A stretch of 64,000 bases of DNA from Aeromonas rivipollensis (GTDB taxonomy: Bacteria; Pseudomonadota; Gammaproteobacteria; Enterobacterales; Aeromonadaceae): positions 4,173,501 to 4,237,500 of the forward strand of contig NZ_CP149130.1 of NCBI RefSeq assembly GCF_037811135.1, given 5' to 3'. The notes beneath the pieces were generated by a model. The model worked only from the letters and a program-made list of their open reading frames with translations. It had not been told where the DNA came from and did not search any database. Shown here in pieces: positions 26,603 through 34,091 of this stretch. Position 1 is the stretch's first letter. Each line of letters opens with the position of its first letter. Made by a program: the position numbers and the translations under genes.

Positions 26603-27556
26603 TCAGGATGGTTCTATGTCGCGAATGTGCCTGTGAACCGAGAACCAGGACGCAATCAGCCCCAGCAAGGCCCCCAACAGTATGAGATTGAAGCCGTCGA
26701 ACGCCCCCATCCCCACCAGCCGGAAGTTGCTGTTGTAAAGCCCCGCCAGCTCCTTCACCACCCCCTCGCTCCAGATCACCATGACCTCGGTCAGCCACCA
26801 GGCCAGCATGCCGCCGATGACCCCGAACCAGATGCCGGTGTAGAGGAAGGGACGGTGAATGAAGGCGTCGGTCGCCCCCACCAGCTTGAGCACTTCGATC
26901 TCGGAGCGCTGGTTGAGGATATTGAGGCGAAGGGTGTTGCCGACGATCAGCAGCACGGCGGAGAGCAGCAGCACGGCGATGCCTGTGATGGTGTGGCGCA
27001 GCAGATTCATGATCCCCTGCAGCCGGGTCAGCCACTGCAGATCCAGCTTGCCCTGCTCGATACCGGGCTCGTTCTCCAGCTTGGCGAGCAGCTCGGCGGC
27101 CCCTTCCGGATTCTGCCAGCGCGGATCCGGGATCACGCTCAGCACAGGCGGCAACGGGTTGCTGTCGAGGTAGTCGAGGGCATCGCCGAAGCCGGAGATC
27201 TCGCGAAACTCCTTGAGCGCCTCGTCCCGGTTCATGTAGGTGACGGACTCCACCTCGGGATAGAGCAGGATCCGCTGCTTCATGTCGAGGATGCTCTGCT
27301 CCGGCAGATCCTTGCGCAGATAGAGGGAGATCTGGGAGCTGGTCTGCCAGCTCCCTTCCACCACTTCGGCGTTTTTCAGCAGCACGTGGAAGCAGGAGGG
27401 GAGCGCCAGACTGACACCGAGCACTGCCAGCGTCATCAGGGAGGCGAGCGGATTGCGCCACAGCTCTCCCAGACTGGCAAAGGCCTGACGCACGTGGTCC
27501 ACGCCGTACATCATCAGACGGCGCAGCGGCGGCTGTTTATGACGAACAATAGCCAT
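26603..27556 (-). CDS. ftsX: Cell division protein FtsX
   Basis: 317 residues from MAIVRHKQPPLRRLMM. This start is fixed by alignment of the duplicated start and by GGGAGGGAG upstream. Four membrane helices (about 40-62, 180-205, 230-250, 285-305) with a large periplasmic loop between the first two, the FtsX topology. With FtsE it controls peptidoglycan hydrolase activation at the septum. A 98-bp duplication separates it from ftsE. Confidence 0.94.
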   Translation of the reverse strand: MAIVRHKQPPLRRLMMYGVDHVRQAFASLGELWRNPLASLMTLAVLGVSLALPSCFHVLLKNAEVVEGSWQTSSQISLYLRKDLPEQSILDMKQRILLYPEVESVTYMNRDEALKEFREISGFGDALDYLDSNPLPPVLSVIPDPRWQNPEGAAELLAKLENEPGIEQGKLDLQWLTRLQGIMNLLRHTITGIAVLLLSAVLLIVGNTLRLNILNQRSEIEVLKLVGATDAFIHRPFLYTGIWFGVIGGMLAWWLTEVMVIWSEGVVKELAGLYNSNFRLVGMGAFDGFNLILLGALLGLIASWFSVHRHIRDIEPS

Positions 27557-27671
27557 CAGAACTCCCTCCCCTGTCGAATATCGGCGACCTGATCCATCCG
27601 AGTGACCATCATCAGAGGGCACAGAGGGGGCTGTTTATGACGAATTATGGCCATCAGCTCTCCTCCTGCTC
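27509..27671 (-). repeat. 98-bp tandem duplication of the ftsE/ftsX junction
   Basis: 27509-27573 (start of ftsX) and 27607-27671 (end of ftsE and beyond) are related along about 65 bp at an offset of 98 bp. Both copies keep TGATGGC and CGTCATAAACAGCC. The true ftsE stop is in the upstream copy and the true ftsX start in the downstream copy. Confidence 0.85.
27556..27654 (-). CDS. 32-codon coupling ORF between ftsE and ftsX
   Basis: Its ATG overlaps the ftsE stop (TGATG) and its TGA overlaps the ftsX ATG (TGATG). It begins [16 protein letters not shown], close to the ftsX start MAIVRHKQPPLRRLMM, and ends VADIRQGREF. It results from the 98-bp duplication. Perfect overlap at both ends suggests ribosomes could pass from ftsE through it to ftsX; whether the peptide accumulates is unknown. 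Confidence 0.4.
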   Translation of the reverse strand: MAIIRHKQPPLCPLMMVTRMDQVADIRQGREF

Positions 27672-28325
27672 TTGGGAATACATGCGCCCGGCCTTCAGGG
27701 TCAGGGTGCGATAGCGCATGCGGGCGATCAGCCCCAGATCGTGAGTGGCAATCAGCACCGAGACCCCGAAGCGGTTGAACTCCTCGAACAGTCGCATGAT
27801 GTCCATGGAGAGCTGGGGATCCAGGTTGCCGGTCGGCTCATCCGCCAGCAGCAGGGGCGGCTTGTTGACGATGGCACGGGCGATGCCGACACGCTGCTGC
27901 TCACCACCGGAGAGCATGCGCGGCTGGTAACGCTCCTTGCCGAGCAGGCCGACCTTGTCCAGCGCCGCCGCCACCCGCTTGTTGATGTCCGCGTGGCTGT
28001 AGCCATCGATCACCAGGGGCAGGGCCACGTTGTCGAACACAGTGCGGTCCATCAGCAACCGGTGATCCTGAAAGATCATCCCGATCTGGCGTCGCACATA
28101 AGGGATCTGGCTGCGCTGGATCTGGCTGACGTCATCGCCATGGAAGAAGACGCGACCATCGGTCGGCCGCTCCATCACGCTGATGAGCTTGAGGAGGGTA
28201 CTCTTGCCCGCCCCCGAATGGCCGGTCAGGAAGGCCATCTCCCCCTTGCGCAGGTGGAAGCTGACCTTCTGCAGCGCCTGATGGCCACCGCTGTATACCT
28301 TGCTGACCTTGTCAAAACGAATCAT
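27654..28325 (-). CDS. ftsE: Cell division ATP-binding protein FtsE
   Basis: 223 residues with Walker [16 protein letters not shown] signature [14 protein letters not shown], Walker [13 protein letters not shown] and switch His in IATHDLGL. FtsE partners FtsX in an ABC-type complex that transmits cytoplasmic ATP hydrolysis to periplasmic hydrolases. Located downstream of ftsY with a REP-like palindrome in the gap. Confidence 0.96.
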   Translation of the reverse strand: MIRFDKVSKVYSGGHQALQKVSFHLRKGEMAFLTGHSGAGKSTLLKLISVMERPTDGRVFFHGDDVSQIQRSQIPYVRRQIGMIFQDHRLLMDRTVFDNVALPLVIDGYSHADINKRVAAALDKVGLLGKERYQPRMLSGGEQQRVGIARAIVNKPPLLLADEPTGNLDPQLSMDIMRLFEEFNRFGVSVLIATHDLGLIARMRYRTLTLKAGRMYSQEQEES

Positions 28326-28395
28326 AACGGTTCCCTGACAGTGACAAGCCCCGACCTGGGTCGGGGCATGTATTGAGGCTCAGATCGCGAGCATC

Positions 28396-28421
28396 CGATT
28401 ACGCCGCTTTGCGGCTAATCG
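28396..28421. repeat. REP-like palindrome, copy 2
   Basis: Same CGATTA/TAATCG outer and GCCGC/GCGGC inner stem as the element at 5177-5202, in the ftsY-ftsE gap. Two copies in unrelated operons show that it is a dispersed repeat. Confidence 0.65.
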
Positions 28422-28454
28422 AACCGACGGAATGCCTTCACTCAAGTGACGGCC

Positions 28455-30131
28455 TTACTCATCGCGGCTGAAGAGGGCCTCGATGAAGTCGTTGGCAACG
28501 AAGGGACGCAGATCGTCGATCCCCTCGCCCACCCCTATATAACGGATCGGGATCTGGAACTTGTCGGCCACCGCGAAGATGACGCCGCCCTTGGCGGTCC
28601 CATCCAGCTTGGTGAGGGTGATGCCGGTCAGGCCCACCGCCTCGCTGAACAGCTTGGCCTGGCTCAGGGCGTTCTGGCCTGTGCCCGCATCCAGGGTCAG
28701 CATGATCTCGTGGGGCGCCTCTTCATCCAGCTTCTTCATCACCCGCACCACCTTCTTGAGCTCTTCCATCAGGTTGCTCTTGTTCTGCAGGCGACCGGCG
28801 GTGTCGGCAATCAGTACGTCAGCCCCACGGGAGCGTGCGGCCTCGATGGCGTCATAGATGACGGAGGCGGAGTCGGCTCCTGTGTGCTGGGCGATCACCG
28901 GAATGTTGTTGCGCTGACCCCACACCTGCAGCTGCTCGACCGCGGCGGCACGGAAGGTATCCCCCGCCGCCAACATGACGCTCTTGCCGTCGGCCTGGAA
29001 CTGCTTGGCCAGCTTGCCGATGGTGGTGGTCTTGCCGACGCCGTTCACGCCGACCATCAGGATCACGTAAGGCTTCTTGCTGGTGTCGATCACCAGCGGC
29101 TGCTCGACCTGAGTCAGCATGGCCCCCATGTCCTGCTTGAGCAGGCCGTAGAGCGCCTCGGCATCCTTGAGCTGCTTGCGATCCGCGTGCTGCACCAGCC
29201 CTTCGATGATACGGCTGGTGGTATCCACGCCGAGATCGGCGGTCAGCAGCTGGGTCTCCAGCTCCTCGAACAGCTCGTCATCGATCTTCTTGCCACGGAA
29301 CAGGCCGAAGAAACCGGAGCCGATATTCTCCCTGGTGCGCACCAGACTGCGCTTGAGGCGGGCGAAGAAGCCCTCCCGCTGCGGCTTCTCCTGGGTGTCG
29401 TCGTCCACCTTGGCGGCCAGGGGCAGGGCCGCCAGCGCAGCGGCCTCAGCCTCCATCTCGGCGACTAGGCGCAAATCTTCCGCTCGCTGGGCCTCTTTGG
29501 CGATACGGGCTTCCTCGGCAGCCTGTGCCTCGGCGGCAACACGAGCGGCTTCCGCGGCTTGTGCCTCGGCGGCAATGCGGGCGGCTTCGGCAGCTTCTGC
29601 CTCGGCGGCAACACGGGCGGCTTCCGCAGCTTGTGCCTCGGCGGCAACACGAGCAGCCTCCGCAGCCTCTGCCTTGGCGGCAACACGGGCTGCTTCCGCA
29701 GCCTCTGCCTCGGCGGCAACACGAGCAGCCTCCACAGCCTCTGCCTCGGCGGCAATGCGGGCAGCTTCGACGGCTTGTGCCTCGGCGGCAACACGGGCGG
29801 CTTCCGCGGCTTGTGCCTCGGCGGCAACACGGGCAGCTTCCGCAGCTTGGGCCTCGGCTTCGGCGGCGATCAGCGCCTCATTGACGATGACGGGCTCAAG
29901 TTCGGAGGCAGGTTCCTCCACCACCAGCGGGCCTTCGTCAGGGGTCGCCAGGGGCGCCTCGTGCGGTACAGCAGGGGCCTCGGTCAGGGAAACATCAGCG
30001 ACGGGAGCGGGGGCAGCGGTGGCCTCGGACTCGGCGACAGCCGGGGTGGCGTCAGGGGCCTGTGATTGGACGGCCTCAGCCTCTTCTTTCTTGCGGCCGA
30101 AACCCAGCCAGGAAAACAAACCTTTTGCCAT
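28455..30131 (-). CDS. ftsY: Signal recognition particle receptor FtsY
   Basis: 558 residues. Starts [17 protein letters not shown], the membrane-targeting segment, then an acidic Ala-rich A domain to about residue 240 and the NG GTPase domain with G1 [20 protein letters not shown] (G3) and [10 protein letters not shown]. It receives SRP-bound ribosomes at the membrane. The A domain contains eleven 12-residue repeats, making the protein longer than the roughly 500 residues of E. coli FtsY. Confidence 0.96.
   Translation of the reverse strand: MAKGLFSWLGFGRKKEEAEAVQSQAPDATPAVAESEATAAPAPVADVSLTEAPAVPHEAPLATPDEGPLVVEEPASELEPVIVNEALIAAEAEAQAAEAARVAAEAQAAEAARVAAEAQAVEAARIAAEAEAVEAARVAAEAEAAEAARVAAKAEAAEAARVAAEAQAAEAARVAAEAEAAEAARIAAEAQAAEAARVAAEAQAAEEARIAKEAQRAEDLRLVAEMEAEAAALAALPLAAKVDDDTQEKPQREGFFARLKRSLVRTRENIGSGFFGLFRGKKIDDELFEELETQLLTADLGVDTTSRIIEGLVQHADRKQLKDAEALYGLLKQDMGAMLTQVEQPLVIDTSKKPYVILMVGVNGVGKTTTIGKLAKQFQADGKSVMLAAGDTFRAAAVEQLQVWGQRNNIPVIAQHTGADSASVIYDAIEAARSRGADVLIADTAGRLQNKSNLMEELKKVVRVMKKLDEEAPHEIMLTLDAGTGQNALSQAKLFSEAVGLTGITLTKLDGTAKGGVIFAVADKFQIPIRYIGVGEGIDDLRPFVANDFIEALFSRDE
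29457..29852 (-). repeat. 36-bp coding tandem repeat in ftsY (11 units)
   Basis: Eleven successive 12-residue units of the form [12 protein letters not shown] (FtsY residues about 94-225), predicted as a long helix. Internal units differ at only one to three positions, while the last two are more divergent. High similarity suggests unit number may vary between strains. Confidence 0.88.
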
Positions 30132-30242
30132 CTAAAAAATACTCACTTCGTTGGCTGACTGCTAAGATAGCCGTCCCTCGGCGGGTCGGCATAAAAATGA
30201 ACCGCCTTATACTACCACTTTATTTTCTGACGACGAAACGCG

Positions 30243-30872
30243 ATGCCCAGAGTGAAATCCAGCCGTAACAGCCCGAGCAAGAGCCCGGCCCCCCAGGGGC
30301 GAGCGGGCGTGGTAAGAATCATCAGCGGCCAGTGGAAGGGCCGTAAACTACCGGTCAGGGATGTTGACGGACTCAGACCCACTACGGATCGCGTCAAGGA
30401 GACCATCTTCAACTGGCTGGCCCCCCATGTCCGCGGTGCCCGCTGCCTCGACCTGTTTGCCGGCAGCGGCGGCCTGGGGCTGGAGGCGCTGTCGCGCTAC
30501 GCCGAGCGGGTAACCCTAGTCGAGATGGACAAGGGAGCCGCCGATCAGCTCAGGAAGAACCTGGCCGCCCTCGGCAGTCAGCAGGGCGAGGTGATCCAGG
30601 CCGATGCGGTGAGCTGGCTGCAAGGCCCGGCCACCCCCTTCGATCTGGTGTTCCTGGATCCACCGTTTCGCCGCGAACTGCTGCCCCAGGTGTGCGAGCT
30701 GCTGGAGCTCCGCGGCTGGCTGGCACCGGATGCCCTCATCTATCTTGAACGGGAAAAGGAGATGAGCGATCTCCCCCTGCCTGCCAGCTGGCAACAGCTC
30801 AAGGACAAACAAGCGGGTCAGGTCTGCTACCAGCTCTATCTGCGGGACACCAAGGATGACGCCGCGGTTTGA
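30243..30872 (+). CDS. rsmD: 16S rRNA (guanine966-N2)-methyltransferase RsmD
   Basis: 209 residues. A basic N-terminal extension precedes RIISGQWKGRKLPV, SAM motif LDLFAGSGGLGLEALSR (about residues 69-85), and catalytic LVFLDPPFRRELLP (about 138-151). Methylates G966 of 16S rRNA in the assembled 30S subunit. Divergent from ftsY, as in E. coli. The last 26 codons are echoed downstream. Confidence 0.95.
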   Translation: MPRVKSSRNSPSKSPAPQGRAGVVRIISGQWKGRKLPVRDVDGLRPTTDRVKETIFNWLAPHVRGARCLDLFAGSGGLGLEALSRYAERVTLVEMDKGAADQLRKNLAALGSQQGEVIQADAVSWLQGPATPFDLVFLDPPFRRELLPQVCELLELRGWLAPDALIYLEREKEMSDLPLPASWQQLKDKQAGQVCYQLYLRDTKDDAAV

Positions 30873-31006
30873 ATGCCAGGCGGGAGGGGAAATAAACGAT
30901 TGCCACTCCCTGTCAGCGTGGACAACAACAACTCAAGGACAAGCAGGCCGGTCAGGTCTGCTATCAACTCTATGTACGGGAGATAAGCGATGAAGCGGGT
31001 GTTTAA
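30792..31006 (+). repeat. In-frame tandem copy of the rsmD 3' end
   Basis: 30792-30872 encodes QQLKDKQAGQVCYQLYLRDT...AAV-stop. 30926-31006, exactly 81 bp again and 134 bp downstream, encodes QQLKDKQAGQVCYQLYVREI...AGV-stop. The first 16 residues are identical, mostly by synonymous changes. The next gene starts inside the copy. Confidence 0.93.
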
Positions 31007-31304
31007 TCTATTGGCGATGGGTGTGCTGCTGTTCTTCTGGCTCGGCGTGGTGCTCGCCCTGCTGGGTACACTGCCGGGCAAACTGAACGGTTTCCTGCCG
31101 GTCTGCGGCGTCATAGTGATACTGATGCACTGGGTGCAGGCCAGCATGATCAAGGCCGCCTGCAAGCCCTACTTTGCCATCACCCGCCTCGAGTTCACCC
31201 AGGTGCTGATCTTCGGCGTGTTCGGCATGATGGAGATCCGCGCCAAGCTGCAGGCCATCATAGACGCCAGGCAGAGGGGAGAAACCCCGCCCCGGGCTGA
31301 CTGA
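30990..31304 (+). CDS. DUF1145 family inner-membrane protein
   Basis: 104 residues, two to three membrane helices (about residues 5-27, 33-55 and perhaps 65-82), matching the small YhhL-type proteins encoded after rsmD in enterobacteria. No function is known. Its ATG lies within the duplicated rsmD tail, overlapping that remnant frame, so the original overlap with rsmD seems to have been moved with the copy. Confidence 0.78.
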   Translation: MKRVFNLLAMGVLLFFWLGVVLALLGTLPGKLNGFLPVCGVIVILMHWVQASMIKAACKPYFAITRLEFTQVLIFGVFGMMEIRAKLQAIIDARQRGETPPRAD

Positions 31305-31341
31305 CCCGAGACCGCCAGATCGAACCTGAAGGAGTGACCTG

Positions 31342-31707
31342 TCACTCCTTCACTTTTTTCCCCAGGCTGATGCCGAGCTTGATGGAGAGCACGGCGAGCA
31401 GCAGCAGCATGGCGATCAGGGAGAAGAAGTTGCTGCCAAGCTCGGGGTACTGCACCTTGAGCAGCGCCGTGTGCCCGAACACCCCGATGAAGAAGCAGAT
31501 CAGGATGCAGCTGGGGGTGTTGCCGACTATGGGCTCGTGGCGATAGTGCTGATAGAGCTGGTAGGCCGCCAGCAGCAGGGCAATCAGGGGGAAGAAGGAG
31601 AAGGGCACGACCGACTCGGTCAACACCGACAGGAAGGCATCACCGCAGATGCCGATGAGCAGGGCCAGCAACAGGGGCATCTTCGGGATCGCGTTCGATT
31701 CATGCAT
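31342..31707 (-). CDS. yijD: YijD family (DUF1422) inner-membrane protein
   Basis: 121 residues from MHESNAIPKMPLLLALLIG, with AAGGA 11 bases upstream; an ATG four codons earlier lies in that ribosome site. Four hydrophobic helices with GICGDAFLSVL and TPSCILICFFIGVFGHTALLKVQYPELG. Function unknown. It follows fabR by 19 bp, the same fabR-yijD order seen in E. coli. Confidence 0.82.
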   Translation of the reverse strand: MHESNAIPKMPLLLALLIGICGDAFLSVLTESVVPFSFFPLIALLLAAYQLYQHYRHEPIVGNTPSCILICFFIGVFGHTALLKVQYPELGSNFFSLIAMLLLLAVLSIKLGISLGKKVKE

Positions 31708-31726
31708 GGGACTGTCCATCCTTGAC

Positions 31727-32347
31727 TTAAGAGAGAGATTCGCGGCGCTTGCGGTTCTGGACCTCGGCGCCCATGGCGATCATCCGCAACTGGCTGATGG
31801 TACGCTCCGACAGGGCCCGGCACTCCTCGGGGGTCATGTCGAGGGCGTCGGCACCGGCGCTGAAGACGATGGTGACCATGGCTTCGGCCTGGATGTAGGC
31901 CTCTTCCCTCGGCGCCTGCGTGGTCGCCTCCAGATAATCGGTCAGCTCGGCGATGAAGTGCTGGATCTCGCGAGCCACCGCCTGACGGAAGGCCGCCGAG
32001 GTGCCGGAGCGCTCACGGAGCAGCAGCCGGAAGATATTCGGATTGTTTTCGACGAATTCCATGAAGGTCTGCACCGAGGTGCTGATGACGCTGCCACCAC
32101 CGGCGATGCGCTGGCGCGCCTGGCGCATCAGCTGACGCAGGGTCAGGCCGCCCTCGTCCACCAGGGTCAGCCCCAGCTCTTCCATGTCGCGAAAATGACG
32201 GTAGAAGGAGGTCGGCGCTATGCCCGCCTCCCTGGCCACTTCCCGCAGACTGAGGTTGGAGAAACTGCGGTTGGCACAGAGTTGACTGAACGCCGCTTCG
32301 ATCAGCGTACGCCGGGTCTTTTCTTTTTGTTGCGCGCGAATACCCAC
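31727..32347 (-). CDS. fabR: TetR-family fatty acid regulator FabR
   Basis: About 206 residues. The N-terminus aligns with E. coli FabR at [14 protein letters not shown] take the GTG at 32347 with AAGGTGA upstream, while a GTG at 32359 is also possible. Helix-turn-helix [22 protein letters not shown], then the conserved [24 protein letters not shown]. FabR represses unsaturated fatty acid synthesis in response to acyl-chain unsaturation. It is divergent from a desaturase gene with a FabR-like operator. Confidence 0.93.
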   Translation of the reverse strand: MGIRAQQKEKTRRTLIEAAFSQLCANRSFSNLSLREVAREAGIAPTSFYRHFRDMEELGLTLVDEGGLTLRQLMRQARQRIAGGGSVISTSVQTFMEFVENNPNIFRLLLRERSGTSAAFRQAVAREIQHFIAELTDYLEATTQAPREEAYIQAEAMVTIVFSAGADALDMTPEECRALSERTISQLRMIAMGAEVQNRKRRESLS

Positions 32348-32432
32348 GAAAACAGTCACCTTGAGATTAGCGAGGCCAGATGATAACCCGAAGGCGGGGC
32401 CTGGATCAGGTTTGTCTCCGACTTTTTTACCA

Positions 32433-32461
32433 TTGACCCGCATTCCGGCTCAATGGAGAAT
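32433..32461 (+). promoter_or_regulatory. Predicted desaturase promoter
   Basis: TTGACC (32433-32438) and GAGAAT (32456-32461) with 17-bp spacing, placing the start near 32468 inside the adjacent palindrome. The -10 match is modest. Confidence 0.45.
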
Positions 32462-32479
32462 AGTGGACAGCTGTTCGCT
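32462..32479. promoter_or_regulatory. FabR-like operator AGTGGACAGCTGTTCGCT
   Basis: An imperfect 18-bp palindrome (half-sites AGTGGACA and AGCGAACA) 17 bp before the desaturase ATG. It resembles the FabR/DesT site layout AGnGnACA-nn-TGTnnnCT as I recall it. It directly abuts the predicted -10, so binding would block initiation. Confidence 0.6.
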
Positions 32480-32496
32480 GAATGGAGCCGAGTGAA

Positions 32497-33615
32497 ATGG
32501 ACCGCCCCCCGATCATCATGACCAACACCCTGCTGTTCGCCCTCTCCGGGCTGACGGCACTGATTGCGGTACCCTGGTACGGCCTGACCCATGGCTATGA
32601 CTTCTGGCAATGGGGCAGCTTCCTGCTGCTGTTCTGCTACTGCGGCATCTCCATCACCGCCGGTTATCACCGGCTCTGGTCCCACAAGGCCTACAAGGCG
32701 CACCCCGCCCTGCAATGGATCTTCGCCATAGGCGGCGCCCTTGCCTTGCAAAACTCGGTACTCCACTGGTCGTCCGATCACCGCCGTCACCACCGCCACG
32801 TGGATGACAACCAGAAGGATCCCTACAGCGCGGGCCGCGGCTTCTGGTACTCCCACATCGGCTGGATGCTGCGGGAATACCAGCGCGAGACCTACCACGA
32901 CTACAGCAATGTGCGGGATCTGCAGAACAACGCCATCGTCGCCTTCCAGCACAGGCACTATCTGGCCTTGACCCTGGCCACCAACATCGGCATCCCGCTG
33001 CTGCTCGGCCTGATCCATGGGGATCTGCTCGGCATGCTGCTGCTGGCGGGGGTGCTGCGCATGGTGATGACCCACCACACCACCTTCTTCATCAACTCCC
33101 TTGCCCATATCTGGGGCAACCAGCCCTTCACCGATCGCAACAGTGCGCGGGACAACGGCATCCTGGCCTTCTTCACCTTCGGCGAGGGGTACCACAACTT
33201 CCATCACCTGTTCGAAAACGACTACCGCAATGGCATCCGCTGGTGGCAGTTCGACCCCACCAAGTGGCTGATCCGCACCGCCGCCTGGTGCGGGCTGGCC
33301 GGGGATCTCAGGTCCTGCCCGGAGGAGCGGATCGAGCAGGCCAGGCTGGAGATGCAGCTCAAACGTGCCCAGGCCAGGTTGCGCAAGGCAGAGGACAGGG
33401 AGCTGTGGCAGGCGCTGCTGCAGGAGGAGTACGACAAGCTGAGCCTGCAGATCCAGCACTACTACGCCAGCCGCAAGCTGCTGCTGGAGCAGCGCAAGCG
33501 CAAGGCGCTGGCCCGCTACGACAGGCTCAAGCTGCAGCTGGAGTATCGCAACCTAAGGGATGGCTTCCTCGTTGCCAAACGCAACTGGAGTCGCCTGCTG
33601 GCCGGCATCGCCTGA
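32497..33615 (+). CDS. Acyl delta-9 fatty acid desaturase (membrane di-iron)
   Basis: 372 residues from MDRPPIIMTN with GGAG eight bases upstream; an ATG five codons earlier is weaker. Four to five membrane helices and the three His boxes HRLWSH (about residue 60), HRRHHRH (about 96) and HNFHH (about 228), plus a long C-terminal basic coiled-coil tail (residues about 285-360). It would introduce double bonds into acyl-CoA or phospholipid acyl chains using O2. Divergent from fabR. Confidence 0.9.
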   Translation: MDRPPIIMTNTLLFALSGLTALIAVPWYGLTHGYDFWQWGSFLLLFCYCGISITAGYHRLWSHKAYKAHPALQWIFAIGGALALQNSVLHWSSDHRRHHRHVDDNQKDPYSAGRGFWYSHIGWMLREYQRETYHDYSNVRDLQNNAIVAFQHRHYLALTLATNIGIPLLLGLIHGDLLGMLLLAGVLRMVMTHHTTFFINSLAHIWGNQPFTDRNSARDNGILAFFTFGEGYHNFHHLFENDYRNGIRWWQFDPTKWLIRTAAWCGLAGDLRSCPEERIEQARLEMQLKRAQARLRKAEDRELWQALLQEEYDKLSLQIQHYYASRKLLLEQRKRKALARYDRLKLQLEYRNLRDGFLVAKRNWSRLLAGIA

Positions 33616-33643
33616 GGGGACTGACCGCCAGACCTGATTGCCC

Positions 33644-33668
33644 AAGACCGCCCGCTGGCGGTCTTTTC
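33644..33668 (+). terminator. Terminator after the desaturase
   Basis: AAGACCGCC-CGCT-GGCGGTCTTTTC: strong stem plus T-tract on the plus strand. Confidence 0.85.
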
Positions 33669-33694
33669 ATGGGCGTCTGGCAATCTTTTGGCAT

Positions 33695-33900
33695 AAAAAA
33701 ATGGGGCGACATTCGCATGTCACCCCCTCGCAAATAGCATGTTCCATATTGGGATCCGGCAATAACGGGGCTGATGTGCGTCACGGGTTTCCGCTCCCGA
33801 TCCGCATCGCCAGCCAGAACACGCCGGCCGACCCACTCCCTTGCTGCCTTCACCCACACGGCAGACCAGCCGCCGTGTTTGTCCTTGCAACCGAAATACT
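33695..33900 (-). ncRNA. Candidate structured sRNA ending in a strong terminator
   Basis: On the minus strand a GC-rich stretch contains the stem CACGGC/GCCGTG (33854-33882 region) and other local pairings. It ends in GGGGTGACAT-GCGA-ATGTCGCCCC-ATTTTTTT (33695-33726). A -10-like TATAAC lies upstream near 33930. It matches none of the RNA families I know by sight (not 6S, 4.5S, RNase P, tmRNA, GcvB or Spot 42). It could also be the 3' UTR of the phospholipase gene, whose stop is at 34092. Confidence 0.35.
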
Positions 33901-34091
33901 ACGCAGTTAAATAAAATAAAAAACCGTTATATGCGGCCCTGTATGCAAGCAAGGAAGCGACATCAGGTTTCGCCTGTCGACATAAAGTGATTAAAAACAA
34001 TACGATAAAATCTCAATCCGGCTTTGGATGGCAAACGTTATCCTCGAAGGCGCACAAGGCTTTGCGAGATCTCGTACAAGCCGGGCTCCGT

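Noticed and set aside
33838..33880. Possible 4.5S (SRP) RNA because of GAAGG-AGCA on the minus strand
   Set aside because: The matching 5' strand and the tetraloop context of the SRP helix are missing.
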